64,000 nucleotides of DNA from Thaumasiovibrio occultus (lineage in GTDB: Bacteria > Pseudomonadota > Gammaproteobacteria > Enterobacterales > Vibrionaceae): positions 730,995 through 794,994 of the forward strand of contig AP023053.1 in assembly GCA_019703815.1 (NCBI GenBank), read 5' to 3'. The stretch's first letter is position 1, and each line of letters opens with the position of its first letter. This document shows, in pieces, positions 62,700-64,000 of the stretch. Both the position numbers and the translations under genes were made by a program. The notes below the pieces were generated by a model that was given only the letters and a program-made list of their open reading frames with translations, did not search any database and was not told where the DNA came from.

Positions 62700-63325
62700 A
62701 TGTAAAGATCCACCTGCAAAGCAGGTGGCTTTGAATGGCCCCCTATAAGGGGGCTCACTGTTAATTCTCTATACCTAGCTTCATTTGGCGCTCCTCTTCC
62801 TCCTTCCCCACTCGATCTTGATGCCTGACATATCTGCGAATAATTTCCTCGTTCATTCCTAACGAATCAACGAAGTAACCTCGCTGCCAGAACTTGTTAC
62901 CCCAAAGCTTTTTCTTTCTCAAATACGGAAATTTATTGAATAACCTAATCGCTGTACGGCCTTTAATAAAACCCATATAGCTTGAAATACTCAGGCTCGG
63001 TGGTAGTCTCACGACCAAATGAACATGGTCGATTTGAACGTTCAGCTCTACAACCTTACATTTCTTCATATTGCTGTAAACGTAGATGCTTCTGTACAAC
63101 TCCTTACCTAGATTACCCTTGAGTATTTTTAGGCGATACTTCGGAGCCCACACTATATGATACTGGCATCTGTAATACACATGTGAGGCGGAATCATATC
63201 TGCTAATGTTCTCTATCTCCTTGATTTGCTGGTTACAAACGAGGACATATTGAACATGAGCGTCCTTCGGGCAAAGCCCAAAAGAACGATCACCACCTTC
63301 TAAAGAAGGTGGTTTAAGGTTGGAA
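62700..63325 (-). mobile_element. IS200/IS605-type insertion sequence (transposase only)
   Basis: A single transposase gene of the IS200 type lies between subterminal hairpins: at 62710-62728 (CCACCTGC-AAA-GCAGGTGG), at 62738-62754 (GCCCCCT-ATA-AGGGGGC), at 63269-63279 (GGGC-AAA-GCCC) and at 63292-63313 (ACCACCTTC-TAAA-GAAGGTGGT). Such hairpins are typical for IS200/IS605 ends. There is no tnpB. Exact ends are approximate (about 62.70-63.33 kb). It sits right next to the terminator of the DUF2750 gene. Confidence 0.85.
62761..63207 (-). CDS. tnpA: IS200-type transposase TnpA (apparent ATT start)
   Basis: 148 residues of the Y1 HUH single-strand transposase family: YRCQYHIVWAPKYR, the metal-binding H-x-H in IDHVHLVVRL, WQRGYFVDSLG and the catalytic Tyr in RRYVRHQ. 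There is no ATG, GTG or TTG at the right place: a perfect AAGGAG at about 63217-63222 is followed 9 bases later by ATT-AGC-AGA (63205-63207), where I would expect ATG. The frame is open upstream through the IS end. ATT is a rare start codon, so it may be weakly translated or have lost its start by mutation. Confidence 0.8.
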   Translation of the reverse strand: MSRYDSASHVYYRCQYHIVWAPKYRLKILKGNLGKELYRSIYVYSNMKKCKVVELNVQIDHVHLVVRLPPSLSISSYMGFIKGRTAIRLFNKFPYLRKKKLWGNKFWQRGYFVDSLGMNEEIIRRYVRHQDRVGKEEEERQMKLGIEN

Positions 63326-63328
63326 AAC

Positions 63329-63354
63329 AAAAATGCCCCGAAGATCGGGGCATT
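63329..63354 (-). terminator. terminator of the DUF2750 gene
   Basis: 10-bp stem AATGCCCCGA / TCGGGGCATT with loop AGA and TTTTTG on the minus strand, 58 bases after the stop of the gene at 63412. The IS200-type element adjoins it. Confidence 0.88.
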
Positions 63355-63411
63355 CAAATCCGAGCTGCTGCATTCACTTACGCAGTGAACGTGGTATGAG
63401 CAGACGGAAAA

Positions 63412-63765
63412 TTACAGGTAGTTTTTCGCGACTTCAGAAGGCTCTAGTTCTTTACCTTCCAGCTCTGCATTCCAGTTCAAGCCGACAAGAACGCCATCTT
63501 CGCTTAGGGTGATCATCCAATCTTCAACGAAAACATCCAGTGGGATTTGAGTCGCTTCGAAATCCGCCCACTCTTCAACACAGTGTTGTTTCGCGTCGGC
63601 TTCATCTGCCCAGAATGGCATCACTTCGCTATTTTCGAACTCGTTAGAGTCTACTGATAGCCAACCTTCTTCTTCGTTGCACAAACCCCATACCACTGAG
63701 GTTTCTTTAGTTTGTTCGAAAAAGATTTCGATATTCTTTTCAATATCTGCAGTCAACTTTGACAT
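63412..63765 (-). CDS. DUF2750-family protein
   Basis: 117 residues, acidic and cytoplasmic, with VVWGLCNEEEGWLSVDSNEF, VMPFWADEADAKQHC and a C-terminal ELEPSEVAKNYL. I recognise DUF2750, a small family common in gammaproteobacteria and without assigned function. GGAAGGGC lies just upstream of ATG 63765. The gene after it on the same strand begins beyond the window edge and is 13 bases away at its stop. Confidence 0.82.
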   Translation of the reverse strand: MSKLTADIEKNIEIFFEQTKETSVVWGLCNEEEGWLSVDSNEFENSEVMPFWADEADAKQHCVEEWADFEATQIPLDVFVEDWMITLSEDGVLVGLNWNAELEGKELEPSEVAKNYL

Positions 63766-63778
63766 GATTGCCCTTCCG

Positions 63779-64000
63779 TTATTCTGATGTTTTGGGTTCG
63801 AGAGTGATTTTCGAAAAACCTAGCTCTCTGAAATAGTTATCACGGTAGTTTCGCACCGCTTTTTTATCTCGGGTGACCGCTTCGATTTGTTGTTCCATTT
63901 TCAGGAACTCACGAATGTCCAAGCCTTCCGCAGCAGCGGCAGCTTCTTGAATTGAACGGTATTGTTGGTAACTAAACGGGATGCGCTTAGTTTCCTTTTT
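63779..64000 (-). CDS. DUF2960-type protein, N-terminus cut by the window edge
   Basis: 74 codons ending at a TAA at 63779-63781. The frame reads IPFSYQQYRSIQEAAAAAEG, LDIREFLKMEQQIEAVTRD, KKAVRNYRDNYFRELGFSKI and a short tail, as in the DUF2960 proteins I know from Vibrio. About 10-15 residues of the N-terminus lie beyond the window. It probably shares a transcript with the DUF2750 gene, 13 bases downstream. Confidence 0.8.
   Translation of the reverse strand, partial: KKETKRIPFSYQQYRSIQEAAAAAEGLDIREFLKMEQQIEAVTRDKKAVRNYRDNYFRELGFSKITLEPKTSE

Overview
The window looks like chromosomal DNA of a marine or halophilic gammaproteobacterium of the family Vibrionaceae. The basis is the style of many small proteins (DUF2750 and DUF2960 types), a roughly 270-bp intergenic repeat of a kind I remember from vibrios, and moderate GC content. 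The genus cannot be fixed by eye. I see no rRNA, tRNA or CRISPR array. Gene families were recognised from memory of their motifs; no searches were run.

Layout. (1) 1-6708, minus strand: end of an exported protein, then an apparent efflux operon read from 6708 down: an ABC-type six-helix membrane protein without ATPase, a membrane-fusion protein, an RND pump and an AraC/GyrI-like regulator. (2) 7140-8219: a lipoprotein and a periplasmic protein. (3) 8393-12336, minus strand: a three-gene catabolic operon resembling ectoine/diaminobutyrate degradation (DoeD-like aminotransferase, DoeA-like hydrolase, aldehyde dehydrogenase). (4) 12435-21802: mostly small single genes (HEAT repeats, EamA transporter, HAD phosphatase, YnfA, DUF805, GFA enzyme, GNAT) and a decayed IS1595-type transposase. 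(5) 21977-26284, minus strand: a compact set starting with a NYN/OST-HTH protein and containing three paralogous lipoproteins, two membrane proteins and a DUF4336 protein.

(6) 26670-46336: a large exopolysaccharide locus of the exosortase A (XrtA/EpsH) type in two divergent arms around 35.8-36.1 kb. The minus arm encodes the Wza-like exporter, chain-length protein, tyrosine-kinase-like ATPase, outer-membrane barrel, ExeA-like ATPase, deacetylase-like protein, flippase and a propeller-like protein. The plus arm encodes the priming glycosyltransferase, polysaccharide deacetylase, FemAB-like protein, glycosyltransferases, XrtA and an asparagine-synthase-like amidotransferase. I see no Wzy polymerase, no full EpsI and no PEP-CTERM substrate in the window. 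A GDSL hydrolase (46434) follows.

(7) 47113-51860: an SDR reductase, divergent from a tightly coupled trio of a CobW-type (G3E) GTPase, TldD and TldE, with a small leader-like ORF just upstream. (8) 51973-61477: a DUF5329 protein, cytochrome b561 plus YceI, the Vibrio repeat, a UPF0126/TRIC protein, a SulP transporter plus universal stress protein, an alpha/beta hydrolase with a TetR regulator and two matching palindromes, and a Ca2+/Na+ antiporter. (9) 61556-64000: NUDIX hydrolase, small unknowns, an IS200-type element whose transposase seems to start at ATT, DUF2750, and a truncated DUF2960 gene at the edge.
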